This document shows, piece by piece, positions 9,231 to 17,470 of a stretch of 38,731 bases of DNA (positions are counted from its first letter, which is position 1; each line of letters starts with the position of its first letter). The notes beneath the pieces are model-generated. The model searched no databases. It worked only from the letters and a program-made list of their open reading frames with translations, and was not told where the DNA came from. This stretch comes from Planctomycetota bacterium (GTDB lineage Bacteria > Planctomycetota > Phycisphaerae > Phycisphaerales > SM1A02), in the NCBI GenBank assembly GCA_026386795.1, contig JAPLMU010000053.1, positions 1-38,731 of the forward strand. The letters are read 5' to 3'. A program made the position numbers and the translations under genes.

Positions 9231-11448
9231 CGAACTCAAGGGTCCGGCATTCCGGCCAACAGGTCGACGGCTCGTGGTTGCGCCCACCATTATTCAGATG
9301 GATGCTGTTGAGTGCGGCGCTGCATGCCTTGTCTCAGTTCTTGGATTTCACGGGCTACATATTGCCATCGAGGAAGCTCGCCGAGTGTGCGGAGTAAGCC
9401 GTGATGGCAGCAGTGCCTTGCAGCTCACTGCCGCCGCCGCGACCTACGGACTCAGTTGCGAGGGGTACGCCGTCGAGAGTGCTGAACTTCATGATTTGCA
9501 GCTTCCCGGCATTCTTTACTGGGGATTTGATCACTTCGTGGTGCTCGAAGGTTGGAGCCGCGGACAGTGGCGGATCATGGATCCTTCCGTTGGGCATCGT
9601 TGGGTCGGCGCCGCGGAATTCGATGAGAAATTTACCGGTGTAGTGCTCGAACTGAAGCCCGCCGAGAATTTCGTCCCTGGTGGGCGCACTCGCGGAATTC
9701 GCGAAGCAGTATTTGAACGGATGCGCGGTTCGTGGCGGGTGATCGCTGCTACGGCCGCATGTGGGGTGCTGCTTGCAGTTCCTGCATTTGCACTCCCCGC
9801 GCTTGGCGCTGTGTATGTGGACCGCGTCCTCCTTGAGGGCGCTCACGGCTGGTTGCTCCCCATGGTTCTGCTCGCCATTGCCGCAATGTTGGTGAGCATA
9901 GTGCTGGCATATGTTCAACAGAAATTGCTCGCGAAGCTGGAGCAGCGCCTCGCCATTACCGGCGCTGCGCGATTCTTTGATCACTTGCTTCGACTACCAG
10001 TGGACTTCTATTCGCATCGCTACACCGGCGACATTGTGCAGCGACTTGATTCCGTTGAGACGTTGGCAGGGGTGTTCGCTTCAAAGATTGCCCCAGCGTT
10101 CGTTGGCTTACTGACATCGACCCTGTTCATCGCGGCGCTGTTCGCCATCGACAAGCACCTTGCGCTCATTGCAGTCGGTGTTATCGCGATAGTCCTTCTG
10201 ATTGTGCTGCGATCTGGACGCGCGCTCGTTGATCGCACACGCACGCTTGAGAAGGACATCGGCCTTGGTGCAGGCACGCTTTCGTCTGGCCTGTCCGCCA
10301 TTGAAACTGTAAAGGCCTCCGGGCGCGAGAACGATCTCTTCGCGCGCATCGCCGATGCCAACGCGCGTACGGCTACATCAGGTCAGTCGCTCGAAGGATT
10401 GACCACAACGCTCACTGCCGCTCCAGAATTCCTGGTTTCTGTGCTTGTTTCCGCCATCGTTCTGGCATTTGGCGGTTGGCAGGTTATGCATGGGCACATC
10501 ACCATCGGTTCATTGTTGGCATTTCAAGCGATCCTTGTGATTTCCATGGGACCTGTGCTCGAGCTGGCATCACTTGGGCAAGAGATTCAGTCCCTGCACG
10601 CCACCATGGCGCGGATTGATGATGTCCTTCGCCATCCCCGCGATCCATTGGCGCTGCCATCAGGGCCAGTCGCAGTGGCGCAGTCGGCAGACTTGGTGTC
10701 GAGTCAGAATCATGCTTTGTTGTCTGCGGACACGCTCGAATTCCGTCATGTTGTATTTGGCTACAGCGAAGCGGCAGATCCACTGATCCGTGATTTCACA
10801 TTGCGAATTGCGCCCGGCCGCCGCGTTGCAATCGTTGGTGTTACGGGTTCAGGCAAGAGCACCGCCGCGAAACTTGCCGCGGGCCTCTACACGCCTTGGT
10901 CGGGCGAAGTGTTCGTCGGTGGGCGATCGCTCGCTTCAATCCCGCGTCATGAACGCGCCACCGTGATCGCCGTTGTTGGGCAATCGCCAGTCCTCTTTGC
11001 CGCAAGTCTGCGCGACAATCTATCCATGTGGGATCCACTGATTCCCGATGAATGGATGCACGAAGCAGCTGATGACGCGGGTCTAGCCGGGTTGATTGAC
11101 GCACGTGGTGGCCTCGGCATGATGATCGCTGAGGGCGGGGTGAATCTCTCGGGTGGTGAAGCGCAGCGCGTAGAAATTGCGCGCGCACTTTCGCGGCGTC
11201 CGTCCATTCTGATCCTTGATGAAGCAACTTCATCCCTTGACGCAACCACTGAATCGCAGATTGACCGTGCCATTCGTCGCCGCGGCTGCGCATGCTTGGT
11301 GATCGCCCATCGCCTCAGCACTATTCGCGACGCAGACGAGATTGTGGTTCTTGATCATGGATCAATCGTCGAGCGTGGTTCGCATGAAGAACTCATGGCG
11401 CTGAACGGCGCCTATGTCTCATTCGTTCGCGGTGGAGGGCAGGGTTGA
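9223..11448 (+). CDS. Peptidase-containing ABC transporter (C39-MSD-NBD)
   Basis: 741 residues from a GTG that overlaps the adaptor gene by 8 bp; an ATG at 9175 would overlap by 56 bp. The N-terminal C39 peptidase domain has the oxyanion glutamine Q25 and catalytic C31 (QMDAVECGAAC), H104 (DHFVVLEG) and D120 (DPSVG). A six-helix membrane domain follows. The ATPase domain has Walker A GVTGSGKST (539-547), Q-loop VVGQSPVLF, signature LSGGEAQRVEIARAL, Walker B ILILDEATSSLD and switch histidine in VIAHRLST. The protein should cut a double-glycine leader from a peptide and export the rest. All catalytic residues are intact. It fits the NHLM bacteriocin peptidase/ATP-binding family; the matching double-glycine substrate is the small gene at 15954-16103. 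Confidence 0.93.
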   Translation: MADELKGPAFRPTGRRLVVAPTIIQMDAVECGAACLVSVLGFHGLHIAIEEARRVCGVSRDGSSALQLTAAAATYGLSCEGYAVESAELHDLQLPGILYWGFDHFVVLEGWSRGQWRIMDPSVGHRWVGAAEFDEKFTGVVLELKPAENFVPGGRTRGIREAVFERMRGSWRVIAATAACGVLLAVPAFALPALGAVYVDRVLLEGAHGWLLPMVLLAIAAMLVSIVLAYVQQKLLAKLEQRLAITGAARFFDHLLRLPVDFYSHRYTGDIVQRLDSVETLAGVFASKIAPAFVGLLTSTLFIAALFAIDKHLALIAVGVIAIVLLIVLRSGRALVDRTRTLEKDIGLGAGTLSSGLSAIETVKASGRENDLFARIADANARTATSGQSLEGLTTTLTAAPEFLVSVLVSAIVLAFGGWQVMHGHITIGSLLAFQAILVISMGPVLELASLGQEIQSLHATMARIDDVLRHPRDPLALPSGPVAVAQSADLVSSQNHALLSADTLEFRHVVFGYSEAADPLIRDFTLRIAPGRRVAIVGVTGSGKSTAAKLAAGLYTPWSGEVFVGGRSLASIPRHERATVIAVVGQSPVLFAASLRDNLSMWDPLIPDEWMHEAADDAGLAGLIDARGGLGMMIAEGGVNLSGGEAQRVEIARALSRRPSILILDEATSSLDATTESQIDRAIRRRGCACLVIAHRLSTIRDADEIVVLDHGSIVERGSHEELMALNGAYVSFVRGGGQG

Positions 11449-14114
11449 TGCTCCACGGTGCAGCCGCAATCTTTGTTGACGCAGGTAGCGCCGAGCGGCG
11501 AGTTGATGGTCGTGACCATATGGACTTGGGTTCCGAGCCGCGCGCATTTGCGGTTGCATCGGGCATGATCAGCATCTTCGTCGCTCGTCGTCGCACTGAC
11601 GGCACGCCCGGCCGCCGTGTCTATCTTGGAATCGTGGCGCCCGGCGGCGTTCTTCCATCGCTAGTGTCACAGTTGCAGGGAGCGCACGCAACGGTCGTTG
11701 CTGTCCCGGACGGCCCCGCTTCCGTGGTGGTGGCGCCGTCTCATGGGTCGGGTGTAGCGGAAGCAATTGCAGACGGCACCGATGCATTTGCTCGCGTGAT
11801 GTTGCCGATTGATGCGCGCATTGCAACTGAACGCGAAAGTGATCCGCTGTCCGCATTGCTCTTGCGTGTGATGGAAATCGCATCGGCGGATTCGGTTGCA
11901 ATGGCTACAGCGGCGGAGGGGAGATCTCGCCAGTCATCCGTATTACGCGAGCGCTACGCGCGGATGCTCAGTTCGTTCTTCTCTGATCAGAATGAAGTTC
12001 TGAGCATTGATCCCAATGTTCATCCGCTATTGCGTGCGTGCCGTCACGTTGCCGTGGAGTCTGGTGTCCCGCTTGCAGTGATCCCACGCCGCATTCCGGA
12101 TGACTCTTTGCGACCGTCCGCCGAAAGTTTCGCACATGCGGCAAACATTGGCTGTCGCCATGTGCGGCTCGCAGACGAATGGTGGAAGGGCGACTTTGGA
12201 CCGCTCTTGGCCAGCACCGTCGAAGGCACTCCAGTCGCACTTGTGTCCGGGCGATGGGGCGGGTATCGCGCATTTCAGTATCTACCGGGTCAGCCGCCGC
12301 GTATTAGCAAGGTTGACGCGCGCCAGGCCAGTGTGCTGCAACGATCCGCTGTGGTGTTCGCGCCTCCGTTGCCCGTTGGCACTGTCACACTCCGCGCGCT
12401 GTTCGCATTCTTGTTGCGCGGCTCCGCGCATGACCTGTGGCTAGCAGCATTCATTTCCCTGACTGCGAGCGTGCTCAACTTAGCCATTCCATTTGCCACG
12501 GGGCTGTTAGTCAGCAGAGTGATTCCGGGAGGCGATTCGACATCACTCGTACATCTCGGACTTGTGCTCGCGTCGGCGCTCTTGGCAGTCGCAGCATGCG
12601 AACTCGTCACACGCTTCCTCCTGCTACGAACGGAAACGCGCGCGACAACGCGTGGCTCGTCGTCAATCGTTCTCCGCGCACTGCAGTTGCCGCTTTCCTT
12701 CTTCCAGAAGTATTCAGTTGGCGATCTCGCGCAGCGGCTTGGCGTGATCGAAGAAGTTCAACGTCGCGTGACTGGAACGATGGTGGTTTCGGTAGTGAGT
12801 GGCATGTTTTCGCTGACCTACCTACTGCTTATGGTGGCTATTGACCCCTTGGCTGCAGCCGTCTCAGCGCTTCTGTTTCTCATGGTCTTCGGGGTGACCG
12901 CATTCGTCGCTCGGCGTCAGGCACGATTTGCCGCTGATGCTGCAGACCGCAGCGGCAAACTCAGTGGATTCTCATTGCAGCTGCTCGATGGCATCGATCG
13001 CATTCGCACTACCGGCACAGAGGAACATGCGTTGTTGCAGTGGATGCAGCGCTATCGCCCAGAGCGTCGCGCCATGTACGGAGCAGCGATTGTGGGCGCG
13101 CAGTTGCGGGTCCTTGCGATCGCTGTGCCGTTTGCTGCAGCGGGGTTCCTGTGGTGGCGCTTCGGTGCGATCGCTGGTGGCAAAGAAATACAGGTTCCGG
13201 CTTTCATGGCGTTCAATGCTGCGTTCTTAGCAGCGCTGGCAGCGATCACGTCGTTTGGTTACGCCATTGGTGATATTTCGGAGATCGCGCCATTGATGGG
13301 GCGACTCTTGCCAATTTTGGAAGAGCGCCCGGAGTCAGACCCCGGAGCAGAAAGTGCCGGTCAGCTCTCAGGAAGTCTCTCAATTCAAGGCGTTCGATTT
13401 GCATACTCAGGATCCGCGGATGAAGTGCTGCGCGGCATATCCATTGAAATCGCTGCCGGTGACTTCATTGCGGTTGTCGGCGCATCGGGGAGCGGAAAGT
13501 CCACGCTCGCTCAGTTGTTGCTCGGTTTGCGCCGACCAACATCGGGCAAGGTGCTCTTTGATGGCAAGGATCTTGCAAAGTTGGATCTCGTCTCGGTGCG
13601 TCGACAAATCGGCGTAGTGGGCCAACATGCTCGCGTCATTCCGGGGACCGTGATGGAAAACATCGTGGGCGCAACGCTCATTTCCAAGGAAGAAGCGTGG
13701 GCTGCTGCGGAAGCCGCTGGATTTGCCGATGACATCCGTGAAATGCCCATGCAGATGAATACCTTCGTCAACGACCATACGCTCTCGGGCGGACAGTTGC
13801 AGAAGCTATTAATTGCACGCGCGCTCGTGACGCGGCCGCGCATCCTGTTGCTTGACGAGGCAACCAGCGCGCTCGATGAAATGTCGCAGGCATTCGTCTC
13901 GCGAAGTTTGCAGGAGCGCAAAGTCACGCGGATCGTCATTGCGCATCGCCTGAGTACTGTCCGTGCAGCTGATTGCATTTACGTGCTCTCTGCCGGTGAG
14001 GTGGTTCAGGCTGGAGGCTTTGATGAGCTTTCTTCCAAGGAAGGCCCGTTCCGTGAACTCGTGCGGCGGCAGTTGCTAGAGGTGCCGATGGCTCAACTTG
14101 GTGGCCCCGCATGA
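11448..14114 (+). CDS. Second ABC transporter of the NHLM-type exporter
   Basis: 888 residues from an ATG that overlaps the preceding stop (TGATG), with a strong GGAGG site at 11434-11438. About 310 N-terminal residues have no peptidase motif. This is the region seen in the ATP-binding partner of NHLM-bacteriocin systems, where it may have a regulatory or binding role. A six-helix membrane domain follows, then an ATPase with Walker A GASGSGKST (678-686), signature TLSGGQLQKLLIARAL, Walker B ILLLDEATSALD and IAHRLST. It probably forms a heteromeric or cooperating transporter with the C39-containing protein encoded upstream. Its stop overlaps the tolC-like start in ATGA. Confidence 0.9.
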   Translation: MLHGAAAIFVDAGSAERRVDGRDHMDLGSEPRAFAVASGMISIFVARRRTDGTPGRRVYLGIVAPGGVLPSLVSQLQGAHATVVAVPDGPASVVVAPSHGSGVAEAIADGTDAFARVMLPIDARIATERESDPLSALLLRVMEIASADSVAMATAAEGRSRQSSVLRERYARMLSSFFSDQNEVLSIDPNVHPLLRACRHVAVESGVPLAVIPRRIPDDSLRPSAESFAHAANIGCRHVRLADEWWKGDFGPLLASTVEGTPVALVSGRWGGYRAFQYLPGQPPRISKVDARQASVLQRSAVVFAPPLPVGTVTLRALFAFLLRGSAHDLWLAAFISLTASVLNLAIPFATGLLVSRVIPGGDSTSLVHLGLVLASALLAVAACELVTRFLLLRTETRATTRGSSSIVLRALQLPLSFFQKYSVGDLAQRLGVIEEVQRRVTGTMVVSVVSGMFSLTYLLLMVAIDPLAAAVSALLFLMVFGVTAFVARRQARFAADAADRSGKLSGFSLQLLDGIDRIRTTGTEEHALLQWMQRYRPERRAMYGAAIVGAQLRVLAIAVPFAAAGFLWWRFGAIAGGKEIQVPAFMAFNAAFLAALAAITSFGYAIGDISEIAPLMGRLLPILEERPESDPGAESAGQLSGSLSIQGVRFAYSGSADEVLRGISIEIAAGDFIAVVGASGSGKSTLAQLLLGLRRPTSGKVLFDGKDLAKLDLVSVRRQIGVVGQHARVIPGTVMENIVGATLISKEEAWAAAEAAGFADDIREMPMQMNTFVNDHTLSGGQLQKLLIARALVTRPRILLLDEATSALDEMSQAFVSRSLQERKVTRIVIAHRLSTVRAADCIYVLSAGEVVQAGGFDELSSKEGPFRELVRRQLLEVPMAQLGGPA

Positions 14115-15979
14115 CCACGTTTTATCGCAGAATTGCTGCTGAATTACCGTCATTACATCCGGTACTACGTATCGCGCCATTGTCCATCATTGTCACGTCG
14201 ATTGTCGCCTGCGAATCGCCGTACCGTGATCGTGGCATTCTCTCCAAGGACGTCTCCGATCAACTTGCGCACATCGACGGCGCGGATTTAGCATCGCTCG
14301 GTGAAGCTGGTCCGCTCCCTTCCGCTTCGGTGGCCCCGCCCACTCCAGAGGAACTCGCTGGTCTTGAGCCAGGGCAACGCCGCCAGAACATTGACCTGTC
14401 TGAAGTGCGAGCATCTGTCCTTGAGAACAATCTCGGAATCAAGGTGGCGCGAATCGATCCAGCGATTGCGAACGAGCGTGCAATGCGGGAGCGCGCGAAG
14501 TTTGAATGGACCTTCGGCATTGTTGCTGACGGCGGACGTGATGTGAACTTCGAGCCGCCGTTGCAGGCGGAGATCTGGAATGCGAATGTCCGTCCGAACC
14601 TGAATGTTCCGCTCGCGGACGGCGGCCAACTCGACGTTGATTGGAAGCTGTTGTATTTCAACGATCAGTTGAATTCACTCGATAATCAAGATGGCACCGG
14701 ATACCAAAGTGTCCCGCGCGTCTCGCTCACCCAGCCACTCTTGCGTGGGGGTGGTCGCTTAGTCAACGAAGCGAGCATTCTGATTGCCGAATTTGGTCAG
14801 CGGCGCGTGGAGATTCGCACGCGGATGATGGTGCAGCAATTTCTAGTAGACGCTGAACGCAGTTACTGGCGCGCGTACGGCGCCTCGCGCGCGTTCGACA
14901 TTTCACTTGAGAGTTACCGCCGTGCAGTTGACCAGGTGGCAGTTGCGGAACGGTTGGCAGCGGCGCGCATGGCTGCCGGTACGGAAGTTACGAAGGCGAA
15001 GTACCTCGCCGTTAGTCAGATCGGTGAAGTAATCGCCGCGAGCGAGCAGTTGCGCGCGCGCTCGCGGCAGTTGAAGCAGACGATGAATCGCAGTGATCTG
15101 CCGCTCGATGACTCGGTGGTCATAACATTCACGTCGGGGCCGGAACTCATTCAGTATCGATTCGTGCCACAAACCGTGCTTGATATCGCCTTGCGCCGTC
15201 GCACCGAGATGCTTGAGGCGGAAGTTGCCATCGCCGAGGCAACGCTCGGCATCCAAGTTGCACAGAATGGATTGCTCCCCAAACTTGATGCGTTCGGAAC
15301 CACCGCGCCGGTTGGATTTGGTACGGACCTTGGTTCGGCTGTCGGCGGAAGTGGCGCAGACGGTTCGATGACACTCGCATTCAACGCTGGCGTGCGCCTA
15401 CAGGTTCCGCTCGGTAACGAGGCCGCCAAGGCGGATCTTCGTGCCGCGCTCTATCAGCGGCTCAAGGAACTTGCGACCGGCCAAAACCGCCGCCTTTCCA
15501 TTTCGCGCGAGGTGTATGACACCGTCTCACGCACCAAGACCGGATGGCAATTGGTGGTGGCTACCCGGCAGGCGGTGGATCTTGCGTCTCGCGCCTATGA
15601 CGGCGTTCGGATGTTGTATGAGAAGCGGGCGTCCACGATCACAGATCTCACCCAGTCGTTGACGCAGTTGTCGGATTCACAGCGATCAGAGGCGTCAGCG
15701 GTTGTCAGCTACCAACTTGCGCTGCTCGACCTCGCTGACGCCACCGGCATGGTGCCTGGGCGTGCGGGGCTATCGATCGACAGCGATATATCCCTGCCCG
15801 CACCTGAGACGGGTGATCCGGGCTCGGATCCTGACGCGTTCCTGAAGATCCCGCCACTTCTTGAAGCCGAACGAAGTTCCACCGTTCAACCAACTCGTAC
15901 CGTCAGCACGAGTTCTTCAAGACCGAGTTCAACTGGTCCCGTGGCGGGTCCTGTCAGCTCTTCTTTGCGCTCAAATTAA
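14111..15979 (+). CDS. TolC-like outer-membrane efflux protein
   Basis: 622 residues, starting in a four-base ATGA overlap with the transporter gene. The N-terminus has a hydrophobic stretch ending in IVAC, which looks like a lipobox, so it may be a lipoprotein. The middle has the two long coiled repeats of outer-membrane efflux proteins (about residues 220-325 and 440-560), with sequences such as RVSLTQPLLRGGG and LRLQVPLGNEAAKADL that recur in TolC/NodT-type proteins. The C-terminal 60 residues are Ser/Thr/Pro-rich. It completes a tripartite envelope-spanning exporter. The last 26 bp overlap, in the opposite direction, the candidate cargo-peptide gene. Confidence 0.87.
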   Translation: MTTFYRRIAAELPSLHPVLRIAPLSIIVTSIVACESPYRDRGILSKDVSDQLAHIDGADLASLGEAGPLPSASVAPPTPEELAGLEPGQRRQNIDLSEVRASVLENNLGIKVARIDPAIANERAMRERAKFEWTFGIVADGGRDVNFEPPLQAEIWNANVRPNLNVPLADGGQLDVDWKLLYFNDQLNSLDNQDGTGYQSVPRVSLTQPLLRGGGRLVNEASILIAEFGQRRVEIRTRMMVQQFLVDAERSYWRAYGASRAFDISLESYRRAVDQVAVAERLAAARMAAGTEVTKAKYLAVSQIGEVIAASEQLRARSRQLKQTMNRSDLPLDDSVVITFTSGPELIQYRFVPQTVLDIALRRRTEMLEAEVAIAEATLGIQVAQNGLLPKLDAFGTTAPVGFGTDLGSAVGGSGADGSMTLAFNAGVRLQVPLGNEAAKADLRAALYQRLKELATGQNRRLSISREVYDTVSRTKTGWQLVVATRQAVDLASRAYDGVRMLYEKRASTITDLTQSLTQLSDSQRSEASAVVSYQLALLDLADATGMVPGRAGLSIDSDISLPAPETGDPGSDPDAFLKIPPLLEAERSSTVQPTRTVSTSSSRPSSTGPVAGPVSSSLRSN

Positions 15980-16103
15980 CTGCCTTGGGAGCAACTCGCC
16001 CAGTGCTCGCCTTGGCGAGTCCGGATGGCTGCGCACCGGCCTTGGCGGCGCCTCCCTTGATAGCGGCGAGATCTTTGGCTTTGAGCTTCTTGTTGTTAGT
16101 CAT
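15954..16103 (-). CDS. Double-glycine leader peptide, candidate exporter cargo
   Basis: 49 codons, too short for usual gene-calling limits. The first 18 residues are MTNNKKLKAKDLAAIKGG, matching the double-glycine leader consensus at the key positions: L at -12, acidic D at -8, L at -7, I at -4 and GG at -2/-1 (codons at 16050-16055). Cleavage would release a 31-residue peptide that starts AAKAG and ends SAKKS, with five Lys, one Arg, no acidic residues and no Cys. It is rich in Ala, Gly and Ser, so it resembles an unmodified cationic bacteriocin or signal peptide. A weak site (GAAAGAAG) precedes the ATG. The gene lies convergent to, and overlaps by 26 bp, the tolC-like gene of an exporter that includes a C39 peptidase with intact catalytic residues. 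Function is inferred from leader plus context. Confidence 0.75.
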   Translation of the reverse strand: MTNNKKLKAKDLAAIKGGAAKAGAQPSGLAKASTGRVAPKAVNLSAKKS

Positions 16104-16221
16104 GGTGGCTTCTTTCGTGACGTGCTCTGTCGCCTCGGGTAACTGCCCGACGGCATCGGTACACCCCCGATCATCGGATTCCTAGGGTCCAAGATCAACC
16201 CATTCCCGCGATTTATTGCCT

Positions 16222-16275
16222 CAAAAAAGAACAACCCCCCGGAGGCGTGTAACTCCAGGGGGCGTTTGTTTCTCC
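16222..16275. terminator. Bidirectional intrinsic terminator
   Basis: A CCCCC-C-GGAG / CTCC-A-GGGGG hairpin (16235-16262) with one C/A mismatch. On the plus strand it is followed by GTTTGTTTCTCC and could end the export-operon transcript. On the minus strand it is followed by a better U-tract (TTGTTCTTTTTT), which would insulate the small peptide gene at 16103 from upstream minus-strand transcription. That leaves about 118 bp for the peptide gene's own promoter and leader. Confidence 0.75.
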
Positions 16276-16515
16276 GCGACCCTGCCGGGCGCGCGAAGGG
16301 AGTGGTTTTTGAGCAGTAACGGGCGCATCACTCAGCTGCGGACCCACGCTCTATCTCTATGAACGCAACCTGCGGTCGGCAGCCATCAAGGAATCTTGAA
16401 ATGTGACGAAATTCAACTTTTTGACACTCTCACGATGACACACTTCGGCGCGAATTAACGCCTATAAGGGTGGTAGGGGGAATTTTACCGATAACGCTTT
16501 TCAATGACATCCCTT
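16276..16515. other. Non-coding stretch with possible promoter elements
   Basis: No convincing gene on either strand. It is more AT-rich than its surroundings. A perfect TTGACA lies at 16421-16426 and a TATAAG at 16463-16468, but they are 36 bp apart, so they do not form one standard promoter. Transcription leading into the structured element at 16516-16606 probably begins here. Confidence 0.35.
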
Positions 16516-16606
16516 TTCTCCGATCGAGGAGACCGACTCTCAGGAGTCGAGCAAGTTCGATCGGTCCCGGCTCCGCGCTCACCAGCACGGGGCCGGGAAT
16601 TTTTTT
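16516..16606 (+). ncRNA. Possible small structured RNA
   Basis: Two nested helices, CCGATCGA with TCGATCGG (16520-16527 / 16557-16564) and CGACTC with GAGTCG (16534-16539 / 16544-16549, TCAG loop), are followed directly by a strong terminator hairpin. No protein-coding gene ends here, so the terminator suits a short RNA or an attenuated leader of the sigma-factor gene. It matches no RNA family that I recognise. Confidence 0.35.
16565..16606 (+). terminator. Strong intrinsic terminator
   Basis: Stem TCCCGGC / GCCGGGA (16565-16571 / 16592-16598) with an inner CCG/CGG pairing, followed by a run of seven T residues at 16600-16606. It lies about 250 bp upstream of the sigma-factor gene and about 590 bp past the tolC-like gene. 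Confidence 0.85.
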
Positions 16607-16855
16607 CATTCAACACAGTGAGTGGCAAGTAACCACGGGTATTGCGTGCGTCAATTGGTCCTATGTACCCGCGAGGTAGGGAAATTTCACTGAAAGAGTT
16701 ATTCCCTTTCTTGACTTCGCTCAACCCCGCGGCAATATCCGGACGGTGCTGGTTGCGCGGCACTGATTGACAGGAGAGTAGGAACAGGGGATTCAGCGGT
16801 GTCTTCCGAACGCGTGTATCGGACGAAATCGTTGTTGTTTCCTGGAGTGCCTGCC

Positions 16856-17470
16856 ATGTCTTCCCTGCCGCTGCCGTCCGCTTCGGATGGTCCAAATCTC
16901 TCAGAGTTGTTCGAGACCATTTACGTCAGACTCAAAGAGCTGTCGTCGATGTTCATGCGCAGCCAACCGGCCGGCCACACCCTCCAGTCCACCGCCATCG
17001 TGCACGAGGCATTCCTCAAACTAGCAGAGCGCGAGTCAGCCGAGTTTGAGAGCGAGGAACACTTCTTCGCCACGGCTGCGACTGTGCTTCGAAGTGTTCT
17101 GGTTGATCATGCCCGTCGCCGCAAGAGCAAAAAGCGTGGTGCTGGCAAGCGTGGCAACTCAGTTGACCTCTTCGACCCAGAAGACGGAGCAGCAAATACC
17201 ACCGGGCTGATTGAACTTGAAGACGCAATGCAGACGCTAGCGACTGTCGATGCGCGCGCAGCTCGCGTCGCTGAGTTGCGGATCTTTGGTGGCATGTCGA
17301 TGGATCATGTGGCTCGGCTGTTGAGTACCAGCGTGCCGACCGCCGAGCGCGATTGGCGCTTCGCTCGCGCGTTCCTTGAGAAGCAATACGGCAGGACTCC
17401 TGAACTGAACGGTGTTGCGATTGCTGTATCGCCCGCTCATGTGACGGATACCAAGGAGAAGTCGTCGTGA
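16856..17470 (+). CDS. ECF-type RNA polymerase sigma factor
   Basis: 204 residues from the ATG at 16856, which has GGAG nine bases upstream; a GTG at 16799 is the alternative. The sequence has a region-2 segment (STAIVHEAFLKLAE ... FFATAATVLRSVLVDHARRRKSKKRG) and a region-4 helix-turn-helix (RVAELRIFGGMSMDHVARLLSTSVPTAERDWRFARAFL). This is the planctomycete-rich ECF subfamily known for pairing with protein kinases. No anti-sigma factor is nearby. The gene overlaps the kinase gene in GTGA, so the two are probably translationally coupled and work in one signalling route. Confidence 0.88.
   Translation: MSSLPLPSASDGPNLSELFETIYVRLKELSSMFMRSQPAGHTLQSTAIVHEAFLKLAERESAEFESEEHFFATAATVLRSVLVDHARRRKSKKRGAGKRGNSVDLFDPEDGAANTTGLIELEDAMQTLATVDARAARVAELRIFGGMSMDHVARLLSTSVPTAERDWRFARAFLEKQYGRTPELNGVAIAVSPAHVTDTKEKSS

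Noticed and set aside
16485..16895. A 136-residue minus-strand protein over the structured element
   Set aside because: It overlaps the strong plus-strand terminator and the sigma-factor start, has no recognisable domain and reads as shadow of the plus strand.
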